NCBI GenBank assembly: GCA_018970165.1
Contig: JAGWWZ010000023.1
Location: 1-39,590 of the forward strand
DNA: 39,590 nucleotides
Source: Planctomycetota bacterium
GTDB taxonomy: Bacteria; Planctomycetota; Planctomycetia; Pirellulales; Pirellulaceae
Direction: 5' to 3'
The first letter of the stretch is position 1; every line of letters starts with the position of its first letter. Shown here in pieces: positions 1 through 8,154 of this stretch. Under the pieces are notes generated by a model. It was not told the DNA's origin. It saw nothing but the letters and a program-made list of their open reading frames with translations, and made no database searches. Made by a program: the position numbers and the translations under genes.

Positions 1-30
1 GCGAGCGACGAAGGGTGAGAATGAGGACAC
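1..30 (-). CDS. Possible 5' end of a riboswitch-controlled gene, cut off by the window edge
   Basis: A GTG codon at 30-28 on the minus strand is preceded by AGGAG with about 9 nt spacing and opens a frame (V S S F S P F V A R) that runs off the left edge. It lies directly downstream of the glycine riboswitch, so it is a plausible start of the regulated gene. Glycine-cleavage genes such as gcvT are the usual targets of this riboswitch class, but ten codons cannot identify the product and another start further left is possible. Confidence 0.3.
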   Translation of the reverse strand, partial: MSSFSPFVAR

Positions 31-70
31 GACGGTAGGCTCCTGATCGAATGGATCGATGGTTGGGTAG

Positions 71-288
71 CCCCTCTGTCCTTGTTACCTGAGAGATCCG
101 CAGCCTGTGGCCGCTTGCCCCTTCGGTGGATTTCCGTCGACGCAGGCTATGCGACGAAGAAAATCGCTCTCCAGAGTCCATGTTTCGGTCGCGGCGGTCC
201 TTTTGCCTGAGTGTTTGTGGGACACTTTACACCTTCGGCGGCCTGAGGTTTCGCTGCTACGAAACCTCAGACGCTCTCGCGCCAGACG
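71..288 (-). promoter_or_regulatory. Tandem glycine riboswitch (two aptamers)
   Basis: Read on the minus strand, two successive glycine-aptamer cores are visible. Aptamer 1 (about 288-190) has a GAGAGC start, a strong hairpin closed by CTGAGGTTTCG/CGAAACCTCAG (245-270), GCCGAAGGTGTAA and CAGGCAAAAGGAC. Aptamer 2 (about 181-71) has CTGGAGAGC, CCGAAGGGGCAA and CTCAGGTAACAAGGACAGAG. These are the conserved words of the glycine riboswitch, including its usual two-aptamer arrangement with a short linker. The RNA is read leftward, so its target gene begins at or beyond position 1. By family knowledge it normally turns on glycine cleavage (gcvT) or export genes when glycine is abundant. The promoter should lie in 290-358, where only weak boxes are seen. 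Confidence 0.9.
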
Positions 289-358
289 TTCATGGGTCCT
301 TATAGTTTATCCCCATTGGCAAGTGCGCACAACCGAAACCGTTTTGCATGCATAGGGA

Positions 359-3300
359 TTAGGGTCCCCAATCGCAAAGTGCATCCACATAGGCGGCCGA
401 TCCATCGCGGACCCAGGGATCAAGTTGTGCGGGATCCTTCAATTGCTGGCCTCGGCAGGTGTCGACGACCATGTAATTGCAGCGAACATCCGACAAACTG
501 CTCATGTCGCCCCAAAGCTTTTCGAACTGAGTCACTGGAAACACATCTTCCTGCCCCAATCCCCATCGTTTCTTCACATCCTTGATTGTGACGTAAGTCG
601 GTAAACGGCTCGCTAATCGACGGACTGCAAGGTCGACAGCGTCGCGATCTGAAAGCTGTGAACGCTTCAGCCCAAACACTTCGAGCAATGGATCGATCGA
701 GATCCATGTCGTCATTGACGAGTAGTAGGTAAGCTTGAACTCATCTCGATCGCTCGGCATCCCCATCCCCTCGAGCAACCGCAGTTTGCCATCGACACGA
801 GCCAATCCTCCTCCGCGATCCTCGATACGCCGGCCGATGACTTCAAAGCTTAGGCACGCCTGCGATTCGATATGGGCCGACAACGGTACAGGATCAAGGT
901 TCGCACCGAGGGTATCGATGTTGTGAAGCATCAAATACTGCAGTTGCGGTTGATTCGTGAGCATGCGATGCAAGGTCCCATTGCGGAGCATATTGGGGAT
1001 CTCAAACCAATGCCCGACCGGATGCATGCACTGTTCGGGAAGATTATCGATGTAGTCGCTCGCTTCTCCCGCCGAACGGGCCCAGCCCGCGATGGCCGCA
1101 TGACCACTCTCTCGCACCTTCTGTTGCTGTTCATCGAGAACCTGGTGAGGCATCTCCTCCCAATAGTAGATCAGGTCTCGGACCGTAGGAATCATTCGCA
1201 GCCCGACCGACATACCCGGGGACAAGATGACATCACCTGGGTAGCCAAAGTCTTCGTTGTTGCGAAGGAATGATTCGATCGGTGCATGAGTCAGGTAGCC
1301 TGTAGTGAATACATGCGGTACCGAAGCATCGAACCGGCGAGATGTCTTTCGGGATTTCGCCAAATGAACTTCAACGAAACTTCGATGCCTCTCTTGTGAG
1401 CGATAGAACGGATGAAGACCTTTCACGACCCCCGCTCCATCAGTCCATCGCGACCCGACCCCGGCAGCTAATGTCACCACACCTACCTGACCGTCGCGTA
1501 ACGCATCCTCGCCGGGTTTCGATTGGTTTGATCTACTTTTGCTACTGGTTCGCAAATCGACATAATCGTTTGCTGCGATATCGCGGATATCGGTCTGGAT
1601 GGGCAATCGGTTTTCCGCCAGTCCGATCCGGCCAGCTAAAATCTCCGAGCGTATCTGCTCATGCTGTTCTCGATCGAATCCATGTTCGTCGAGCACTTCG
1701 CGTAACGATTGCTGTTGATCGTTATTCGAAGTCGCTTGCGGCAGAATCCGATCGAGCAATTTTCGAGCCCGCTCGCCATCTTGAGAACAGGATTCATTCA
1801 GCCGCATCAAATCCCGTTTGGATTGGGATGAGAGTTCCTTGACTTCCTTGCGAATCAGTTTCGGTGCTAGGATGGAGTAGTAGCCATCTGGCATCGCAGC
1901 ATGGGATCCTTGCAGCAGTTCACTCCATGATCCTCGATCGTTAATTCGAAAATCGTAAACAACGGGATCCATGGCAAAGGGGAGTCTCAGTTCCAAGCTT
2001 CGCTTGATCGAAACCAATGCTTCCAGTAGCCATGTGCGCGCTTGGCTTTGGATTTCAGGATCGAAAAAGAATCCCATCCCTCCGCCGGACATACCTCCGA
2101 GCATCATGAAGCCCCAGTAGCGATCTCCCCATCTTTCGCGGCATGCATCGATCACCGATTCGGTGAAGTGGTTGGTACACCAAGGGATAATTGTTTGAAG
2201 AGGGCCTTGGAAATTCTCGGTGGTCAAGCTGGCCAGTTTGCGAATGTTCCCACTTCGAAGTGCATCGACGATTTGTCCGAAGATATCGATGGCACGCAGA
2301 CGTGCATGCCATTCGCGCTCGCCCCGCACGAGATATTTTTCTGTAACCATTTCGAGCACCGGGCCGACGTTTTGCGCCATCCCGCCATAGATGAGGATCA
2401 GGCTCTGCTGCAAAGCGTTGCGAGCGGATGCGGGCAAATCATCATCGGCTAAGAGTGTGTGCTGAGGCAGCAATCGACCGCGACTGATTCCAAACTCCGG
2501 ATCGCTCTCCTGGGCAAACACTCCTTCGATCCGCTTGATCCCTTGCCAAATCCCTCCCGAGTCTTGCCAGCCTCCACCTGAGCCGCCGAGCCACTCGCCG
2601 AGGATGGCCCTCGCTGTGATCAAACGTTGATCGGCAGGAGCGAGCCCACCTTCGAGTTGCGATACTTGTCCTGTCGCTCGCATCAAAGCGGAGATCAAGC
2701 AGCCAAGCAAATTGGTCGATACCGCCAGGCGAGATCCTTTGGGGATATCGTTAACCTTGCTGACCAATTCCAATCCGAGTCCTTCTCGCCCGATGACGGT
2801 CTTGAGCAATTCGGCCATCGATCTTCGGCAACCTTCCATGGCGGGGGGAACGATACCTGCTGCGATCAGAGCACCCTTCAGAAGACCGAGATAGTCCTTT
2901 GCGAAATCGAAGACTTCATCGATTTGTGTCAGTTCGACTTCGGCTCCCAAGTCGGTGCTGACCAATCGCAGAACTGGGCGATCGATGACGCGCAGGTAAG
3001 CTTCGACAGGTGGGCGCGTCTCGCGATCTCGGCCGTAGACTCCCAGGTCGATCGACGCGTTGAGGACTTTGGCACCTTCGGGAAAGTCCATACCCAGAAA
3101 GAAGATGTCGCTCCATCCTGAATGGGAAAAGTCCATGCGAACACTCGTCCGTTCAAACAGGACAGGATAATCTCCGGTGAGCGAATCGCTTCGGAGGAGC
3201 ATCGGGTTCAAACGGAGCGGGTGATCATCTGGGTGGGCGATTCGAAACATCCATTGGTTGCCACGGACCGTGCGTACGCTTCGGCGCACTTGATCGGCGA

Positions 3301-3697
3301 GAGTCTGGATCCCAAGTTGATGATAAGCCCGCGCTAGAGCGCTACTGACAGCCAGAGTCGGGCCATCGCGATGCTGCTCCTCGAGCAACGCATCGATCGC
3401 TTCGGAAAACCGTCGCTCGAGGATGTTTCGATAGGCTTCGTAGGGTAATAGACCAGCGGATGATTCGGGAAATACACGAGGAAGCAGATACCGATAGATC
3501 GACGCGAGGAGCATATGAGCCCGCACGCGATGATAAAGGTTGTCGGATTGACGCCGAAAGCGATCGAGACCGTCGGCAGCTTCGAGTAGTCCTCGCGCGT
3601 CGAGCCCCGAGGCCAGGGACTCGAGTGTGCGATGCCGCTGCGTGTCCTCGGTGGCGAGGATAGTTTCGATCCAGGCATGGGTGCGATCAGCAGGCAT
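359..3697 (-). CDS. Bifunctional GHMP sugar kinase / UDPGP-type sugar-1-phosphate uridylyltransferase fusion
   Basis: This 1112-residue protein joins two enzyme halves. Residues about 180-580 look like a GHMP kinase of the fucokinase/HddA type: PKGSRLAVSTN at 319-329 is the phosphate-binding motif, GGGWQDSGG at 374-382 matches the GWQDQ signature, and GMSGGGMG at 535-542 is the third motif. Residues about 738-1112 look like a UDPGP nucleotidyltransferase: LAAGVGSRW at 743-751, a lysine in VVKG at 757-760, and HNIDTLGANLDP at 925-936. The inferred role is conversion of a free sugar to its 1-phosphate and then a UDP-sugar in the cytoplasm; the sugar is unknown. Residues 1-170 are not recognised. 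The start is supported by AAGGA 7 nt upstream. It is the last gene of the minus-strand operon, 43 bp after the GalU-like gene. The domain order is opposite to Bacteroides FKP, in which the pyrophosphorylase comes first. Confidence 0.8.
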   Translation of the reverse strand: MPADRTHAWIETILATEDTQRHRTLESLASGLDARGLLEAADGLDRFRRQSDNLYHRVRAHMLLASIYRYLLPRVFPESSAGLLPYEAYRNILERRFSEAIDALLEEQHRDGPTLAVSSALARAYHQLGIQTLADQVRRSVRTVRGNQWMFRIAHPDDHPLRLNPMLLRSDSLTGDYPVLFERTSVRMDFSHSGWSDIFFLGMDFPEGAKVLNASIDLGVYGRDRETRPPVEAYLRVIDRPVLRLVSTDLGAEVELTQIDEVFDFAKDYLGLLKGALIAAGIVPPAMEGCRRSMAELLKTVIGREGLGLELVSKVNDIPKGSRLAVSTNLLGCLISALMRATGQVSQLEGGLAPADQRLITARAILGEWLGGSGGGWQDSGGIWQGIKRIEGVFAQESDPEFGISRGRLLPQHTLLADDDLPASARNALQQSLILIYGGMAQNVGPVLEMVTEKYLVRGEREWHARLRAIDIFGQIVDALRSGNIRKLASLTTENFQGPLQTIIPWCTNHFTESVIDACRERWGDRYWGFMMLGGMSGGGMGFFFDPEIQSQARTWLLEALVSIKRSLELRLPFAMDPVVYDFRINDRGSWSELLQGSHAAMPDGYYSILAPKLIRKEVKELSSQSKRDLMRLNESCSQDGERARKLLDRILPQATSNNDQQQSLREVLDEHGFDREQHEQIRSEILAGRIGLAENRLPIQTDIRDIAANDYVDLRTSSKSRSNQSKPGEDALRDGQVGVVTLAAGVGSRWTDGAGVVKGLHPFYRSQERHRSFVEVHLAKSRKTSRRFDASVPHVFTTGYLTHAPIESFLRNNEDFGYPGDVILSPGMSVGLRMIPTVRDLIYYWEEMPHQVLDEQQQKVRESGHAAIAGWARSAGEASDYIDNLPEQCMHPVGHWFEIPNMLRNGTLHRMLTNQPQLQYLMLHNIDTLGANLDPVPLSAHIESQACLSFEVIGRRIEDRGGGLARVDGKLRLLEGMGMPSDRDEFKLTYYSSMTTWISIDPLLEVFGLKRSQLSDRDAVDLAVRRLASRLPTYVTIKDVKKRWGLGQEDVFPVTQFEKLWGDMSSLSDVRCNYMVVDTCRGQQLKDPAQLDPWVRDGSAAYVDALCDWGP

Positions 3698-3719
3698 TCG
3701 GTGTTCCTTGCTTTGGGCC

Positions 3720-3750
3720 GTTCCTAGCGTTGGGCAGTTCCTAGCGTTGG
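3720..3750. repeat. 17-bp direct duplication over a stop codon
   Basis: The 14-base word GTTCCTAGCGTTGG occurs at 3720-3733 and 3737-3750, a period of 17. The second copy contains the stop codon of the GalU-like gene (3741-3743, minus), so the duplication sits on the junction between two operon genes. It looks like a local tandem duplication; no function is evident. Confidence 0.8.
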
Positions 3751-4577
3751 ACGCTGAGCAAATCGACCAATTGAGTCAAGATCCGGTCGCGATCGACCCC
3801 GGCCAGTCCGAGCGCGAGCTGCGCACTGAGCAAACCATACTTGACTCCGATGTTGTAACGCTGGCCGTCGATCTCGCACGCGAGATAACGTTGACGACTC
3901 GCGAGTTCATTCAGGGCGTCTGCGAGCGGAACTGGCCCCGATCGTCTGGCGACTAAGTGATCGAGGATGTCGAGGACACTACTGGTCAGCACATGCATCC
4001 CAAAGAAGCAGAGATAGGTTCCATTGCGGAAACCGGCGATTGTCAACTCTTGCTCTGCCAGTGTAGGGGTTGGTTTTTCCAAGACCCGTTTGACTTCAAA
4101 GAGATTGGTTTCCTGGGCCACTCGCAACCCTCCGATCGTGCCGAAGTATGGGAGCATTTGCTCGCGCGTTGGCTGAACGGCCGAGACCGTACACTCATGA
4201 TTGCTGGCAACCTGAACCAACTGCTGAGCGCACTTCTTGCCGGCCCGACTGAGATAGAGATGGTCACCTACCAAGTGGAGAAAGGGTTGGTCGCGAACAT
4301 AATTGCGCGCACACAGGATGGCTTGTCCGTAACCGCGTGCTTCAGACTGAACAACGAAGGTCAATCGTTCCACCAACTTGCCAGCCGCTTGTCGAAAGGC
4401 ATCTTCCGTGCCGGGGCTGAGGACTACAGCGATCGAGTCGATGCCAGCTTCGGCGATCTCCTCGATGATCATTTCCAGGGCAGTTTTTTCGATTCCATCT
4501 CGGTCGACTAGTCGCTGCAGCGGCAGAGAGGACTGACCTGGGCCGGCAGCGGTCACAACAGCTTTGGATATTTTCAT
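3741..4577 (-). CDS. GalU-like sugar-phosphate nucleotidyltransferase, degenerate signature
   Basis: The 278-residue product has the overall pattern of a single-domain Rossmann-like nucleotidyltransferase: KAVVTAAGPG at residues 5-14, LVDRDGIEKTALEMIIEEI after it, and LVGDHLYL at the usual metal-binding position. It resembles UTP-glucose-1-phosphate uridylyltransferase (GalU) in length and layout. The activating signature GxGTRxLPxTK of classical GalU is here GPGQSSLPLQ, so the usual arginine and lysine are not present. It may belong to a divergent branch, act on another sugar phosphate, or be regulatory. Its start overlaps the stop of the upstream epimerase by ATGA (4574-4577), so translation is probably coupled. 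The fused kinase/uridylyltransferase follows, which makes two nucleotidyltransferases in one operon. Confidence 0.7.
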   Translation of the reverse strand: MKISKAVVTAAGPGQSSLPLQRLVDRDGIEKTALEMIIEEIAEAGIDSIAVVLSPGTEDAFRQAAGKLVERLTFVVQSEARGYGQAILCARNYVRDQPFLHLVGDHLYLSRAGKKCAQQLVQVASNHECTVSAVQPTREQMLPYFGTIGGLRVAQETNLFEVKRVLEKPTPTLAEQELTIAGFRNGTYLCFFGMHVLTSSVLDILDHLVARRSGPVPLADALNELASRQRYLACEIDGQRYNIGVKYGLLSAQLALGLAGVDRDRILTQLVDLLSVQR

Positions 4578-5629
4578 GATTTACGGCGTTTGTGTTCTTC
4601 CATTTCGATCATGTTGCCGACCATGGTTTCCAAGTTCATGCGCACATCCCATCCAGGATAATCCGAACGGAGCTTGCGCAAATCCGAGATATAGCAAATA
4701 TGGTCGCCGGTCCGGTTCCGGTCGCTGATCGTGTACTGGACGCGGTATTGGCTGATCCTCTCGATGAGCGATATGCACTCGAGAACGGACGCCGAATTAT
4801 CGCGGCCACCCCCGAGATTGTAGACCGCACCGGGACGCGGGTTGGCGGCAAAGGCCTCGAACGCTCGCACCACATCGGAGCTTTCGATCTGGTCCCGGAC
4901 CTGTTTCCCTTTGTAGCCGTAAATGGTGTAAGGCTTGTTATGGACAGCTACGTGGACCAAATACGATAAGAAGCCGTGCAGTTCGACTCCGGAGTGACTG
5001 GCTCCGGTCAAGCAACCTCCGCGGAATACACCGACCTTCATTCCGAAGTAGCGACCGTACTCTTGAGCCACGATATCAGCAGATGCTTTAGATGCCCCGA
5101 AAAGGGAATGAAGCGTTTGATCGATGCGACACGATTCGGATACACCGTGGTAGTCTTCGGGCCTCGCATATTCCCAGCGTGTCTCTTGTTCGACGAGTGG
5201 AATCTCGTTCGGTGCGTCGCCGTAAACCTTGTTCGTACTCATGTGACAAAAAACAGCATCGGGAGCGAACTGGCGAGTCGCTTCGAGCATGTGCATAGTC
5301 CCCAACGCATTGACTTCGAAATCGAGGATCGGAATTTGGGAGGCTTTGTCGTGGGATGGTTGGGCTGCGCAGTGGATAACGAGATCGGGCTGTGTTTTGG
5401 ACATCAAGTCGAAGACTCGATCGCGATCGCGGATATCGACTTCATGATGCGTAAAGCGACGCATTTCGGATTGCAGTCGCTCTAGGTTCCAGCGCGTGCT
5501 ACCTCCGCTTCCGAAGAAGACCTGACGCATGTCGTTGTCGATGCCGATGCAATCGGCACCTGCTTGATCCCAATGACGAACGGCGGCCGAACCGATCAGG
5601 CCGCTTGAGCCGGTGACGAGTACTTTCAT
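4574..5629 (-). CDS. NAD-dependent SDR epimerase/dehydratase, CDP-paratose 2-epimerase-like
   Basis: The 351-residue product is an extended short-chain dehydrogenase. The N-terminal TGSSGLIGSAAV (residues 6-17) is the NAD-binding glycine motif, VDIRD follows in the cofactor region, and MSTNKVYGD is the substrate-side strand. The sequence most resembles CDP-paratose/CDP-tyvelose 2-epimerases, which act on a nucleotide-linked sugar. The expected catalytic YxxxK reads FGASK, with Phe (codon TTC) in place of Tyr; my recollection is that some relatives share this, but I could not check. It overlaps both neighbours by ATGA (5626-5629 and 4574-4577), so it is translationally coupled to the DadA-like and GalU-like genes. 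The true substrate is unknown; the operon suggests a UDP-sugar or CDP-sugar for a surface glycan. Confidence 0.75.
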   Translation of the reverse strand: MKVLVTGSSGLIGSAAVRHWDQAGADCIGIDNDMRQVFFGSGGSTRWNLERLQSEMRRFTHHEVDIRDRDRVFDLMSKTQPDLVIHCAAQPSHDKASQIPILDFEVNALGTMHMLEATRQFAPDAVFCHMSTNKVYGDAPNEIPLVEQETRWEYARPEDYHGVSESCRIDQTLHSLFGASKASADIVAQEYGRYFGMKVGVFRGGCLTGASHSGVELHGFLSYLVHVAVHNKPYTIYGYKGKQVRDQIESSDVVRAFEAFAANPRPGAVYNLGGGRDNSASVLECISLIERISQYRVQYTISDRNRTGDHICYISDLRKLRSDYPGWDVRMNLETMVGNMIEMEEHKRRKS

Positions 5630-6882
5630 GAGTTAGCAAACCTGTCAGGTGATAGATGTCGCAGATCGATGGATGGCTTTTCACCACGAAGCACCTCACT
5701 GACGAGTTGGCCGGTGATAGGCCCGAGGCTGATGCCCATCATGGCATGCCCTGTTGCAACGGTGAGATTGGCATAGGCTTGCGTGCGGCCGATGAATGGC
5801 AGTCCATCGGGAGAAACAGGCCGCAAGCCGCACCAGGGTTGAAGCCCATCGAAGTGTTGCGGCTTGAAGCGGGGCATGTAGCGAGGGATGTTCTTGATGA
5901 TCCCGGAAACGCGACGCGGATCGATGGCTTGATTCAGTTCGCCGAGCTGCATCGTACCTCCGAATCGGAGCGATTGTCCCATCGGAGTCACCGCCACTTT
6001 GGCTTCGACCAGAATCGAGCAAACCGACGGGAGCTCAACGGGGTCCGGAACGGTCAACGAGTAGCCTTTGCCCGGTTGCATCGGCAAACGCAGTTTCAAC
6101 TCACGCACCAAACCATCGGACCATATTCCGCCACACAGTACGAACTCATCCGCATCGAACTCATGATCCTTGGTGCACACTGCAGCGATACGTCCTCCAG
6201 TTTTTTTCCAGCCAGTGACATGTTCGCGATACAGCAGTTTCACCCCCAGGGATTCCAGTCGAGAACGCAATGAGGACATCAATCGCATCGGGTCGAGATG
6301 GCAGTCCTTCGGGTAGTAGACACTCCCCGCGACTGAGTACGTTACGTTGGGATCGAGCGAAGCGGTTTCTTCGGGAGTCAAGACTGAGGCAGGGATGCCG
6401 AGCGACCGGGCCTTGGTCGCAATGGCTCCCTCTTCCTCCAGTCCATGCTGTGTCGAGCAGAGCATCAATAGTCCGCGTTTGACCAATTGGCTATCGATGC
6501 CCTTGTCTTGCCATTGAAGGTAAAGCTCGCGAGAAGCGAGGTTCATGTCTCGAAGGAGTTGCGAGCCAGCTTCGACCTGCTGCACGTGCGTCGCGAGATA
6601 GAACCTTAATCCCCATTGCATCAGATCCCAACTGACGCGTGGTTGGATGTAAAACGGCGATTCCGGATCCCTCAACCAGTGTAGTCCTTGCGAGATCACA
6701 CCCGGTGCGGCGAGCGGAATGAAGTGGCTGGGAACCACCATGCCTGAATTACCCAGCGAGCAGTTGTCGCCGTGTGGTGAGATGCGATCGATTACGGTGA
6801 CCTCCATGCCTCGCTCCGCAGCGGCCAATGCCGACGAGAGACCGATAATACCACCACCGACAATCAAAACGCGCTGACGCAT
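5626..6882 (-). CDS. D-amino-acid dehydrogenase-like FAD oxidoreductase (DadA/DAO family)
   Basis: The 418-residue product begins with RVLIVGGGIIGLSSALAAAERG, a textbook dinucleotide-binding motif, followed by an acidic residue (VIDR) at the end of the second strand. The block NCSLGNSGMVVPSH and the C-terminal GLRPVSPDGLPFIGR and TGHAMMGISLGP are characteristic of the DadA branch of the DAO family, which oxidises D-amino acids or related secondary amines. The start is supported by AGGA 6 nt upstream. It lies 36 bp after tgt and overlaps the epimerase by 4 nt. Why an amino-acid oxidase sits inside a nucleotide-sugar operon is unclear; the sequence does not reveal the substrate. Confidence 0.8.
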   Translation of the reverse strand: MRQRVLIVGGGIIGLSSALAAAERGMEVTVIDRISPHGDNCSLGNSGMVVPSHFIPLAAPGVISQGLHWLRDPESPFYIQPRVSWDLMQWGLRFYLATHVQQVEAGSQLLRDMNLASRELYLQWQDKGIDSQLVKRGLLMLCSTQHGLEEEGAIATKARSLGIPASVLTPEETASLDPNVTYSVAGSVYYPKDCHLDPMRLMSSLRSRLESLGVKLLYREHVTGWKKTGGRIAAVCTKDHEFDADEFVLCGGIWSDGLVRELKLRLPMQPGKGYSLTVPDPVELPSVCSILVEAKVAVTPMGQSLRFGGTMQLGELNQAIDPRRVSGIIKNIPRYMPRFKPQHFDGLQPWCGLRPVSPDGLPFIGRTQAYANLTVATGHAMMGISLGPITGQLVSEVLRGEKPSIDLRHLSPDRFANS

Positions 6883-6918
6883 CGCCTATCCTGGAAAAGG
6901 TTTAAGGAAGAAAAGTGT

Positions 6919-8046
6919 TTACGAAATGTTACCCGACAATCGTAATCGGTGCTCGGCTAGAAAGCTTGCGAAAGTCCCGTTTTCGATCGCGGTTCTGGCC
7001 TGCTGCATCAGGCGTTGGTAAAAAGTTAGGTTGTGAATCGAAAGAAGCGTTGGTCCGAGCATTTCGTCCGCCTGGAACAAATGTCGGATGTACGCGCGGC
7101 TGTGGCGACATGCCAGACATGGGCAATCGGCCTCGATCGGATTCGGGTCGCGGGCATGGCACTGATTCCGCATCCGGAGAGGACCATTCGCGGTAAAAGC
7201 AAGGGCATTGCGACCATTGCGTGTCGGCATCACACAGTCGAACATGTCGACCCCGCGAGCGATTCCCTCCACCAAATCGATCGGTCGACCAACACCCATC
7301 AAATATCGGGGCTGATCCACGGGTAATGCAGGGGCCGCGACATCGAGGATGCGGTACATCTCTTCAGGCGGTTCGCCGACGCTCAGCCCACCGATCGCAT
7401 AGCCGTCGAACCCGATCTCGATCAGTTTCGCTGCGCACTGGCAACGAAGTTCAGGATCGAGTCCTCCCTGGACGATCGCGAATTTGGCCTGGTCGGTTCG
7501 AACCGCCGCCTCCTTGCATCGCGCCGCCCATCGAATCGAACGGTCCATCGCATCGCGAAGCGCCTCGATCGAATTGGGGAGCGCGATGACGTGATCCAGG
7601 ACCATCGCAATGTCGCTGCCCAGTTCCTCTTGAATGCGGATCGAATCCTCGGGACGCAAATGGATCGTGGAGCCATCCAGATGCGATTTGAAAGTCGCCC
7701 CATCTTCGGTGACCCGATTCATGTCACCGAGGGAGAAAATCTGAAAGCCGCCGCTGTCGGTCAAGATCGGGCGATCCCATCCCATGAACCGATGCAGTCC
7801 GCCTAGTTCCGCAATCAGATCGCTACCCGGCCGAAGGGCAAGGTGATAGGTATTGCCCAGCAGGATCTCGGCTCCGGTCGCAACGACCTGATCGATCGAC
7901 AGGCCCTTGACGGTCCCTTGCGTTCCGACCGGCATGAAGGCCGGGGTTTGCACGATTCCATGCGGTAGATGAAGTTGCCCTCGACGCGCGGCCGTGGATA
8001 GATCGCACTTCAAGAGTTCGAAGGGGAACGAGGAAGATCTTGTCAT
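6919..8046 (-). CDS. tgt: tRNA-guanine transglycosylase
   Basis: The 375-residue protein exchanges guanine 34 of GUN-anticodon tRNAs for a queuosine precursor. [11 protein letters not shown] holds the general Asp (D97), [17 protein letters not shown] holds the nucleophile (D270), and CPCLACRHS with a later SIHN gives the zinc ligands C308, C310, C313 and H338. The length is that of bacterial TGT. The base-pocket segment usually written FDEC in bacterial enzymes reads LDHV (150-153), so the cysteine that helps recognise preQ1 is a valine, while LSVGE (221-225) keeps the bacterial-type valine. It is the first gene of the minus-strand operon and has no obvious Shine-Dalgarno site. No other queuosine gene is in the window. 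Confidence 0.95.
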   Translation of the reverse strand: MTRSSSFPFELLKCDLSTAARRGQLHLPHGIVQTPAFMPVGTQGTVKGLSIDQVVATGAEILLGNTYHLALRPGSDLIAELGGLHRFMGWDRPILTDSGGFQIFSLGDMNRVTEDGATFKSHLDGSTIHLRPEDSIRIQEELGSDIAMVLDHVIALPNSIEALRDAMDRSIRWAARCKEAAVRTDQAKFAIVQGGLDPELRCQCAAKLIEIGFDGYAIGGLSVGEPPEEMYRILDVAAPALPVDQPRYLMGVGRPIDLVEGIARGVDMFDCVMPTRNGRNALAFTANGPLRMRNQCHARDPNPIEADCPCLACRHSRAYIRHLFQADEMLGPTLLSIHNLTFYQRLMQQARTAIENGTFASFLAEHRLRLSGNIS

Positions 8047-8154
8047 GGCGGGATTTTAAGGGAGTTCCGTCGTTCGCCAACCTCGCTTTTCGCAACTCCT
8101 TGGCAATCTGCTACGATATTGCAAATTCCGATTGCTTAATATTCCTGAAGAAAG

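Noticed and set aside
359-3697. Long plus-strand open frames opposite the kinase/uridylyltransferase fusion
   Set aside because: They are antisense shadows of a well-supported gene and show no conserved motifs.
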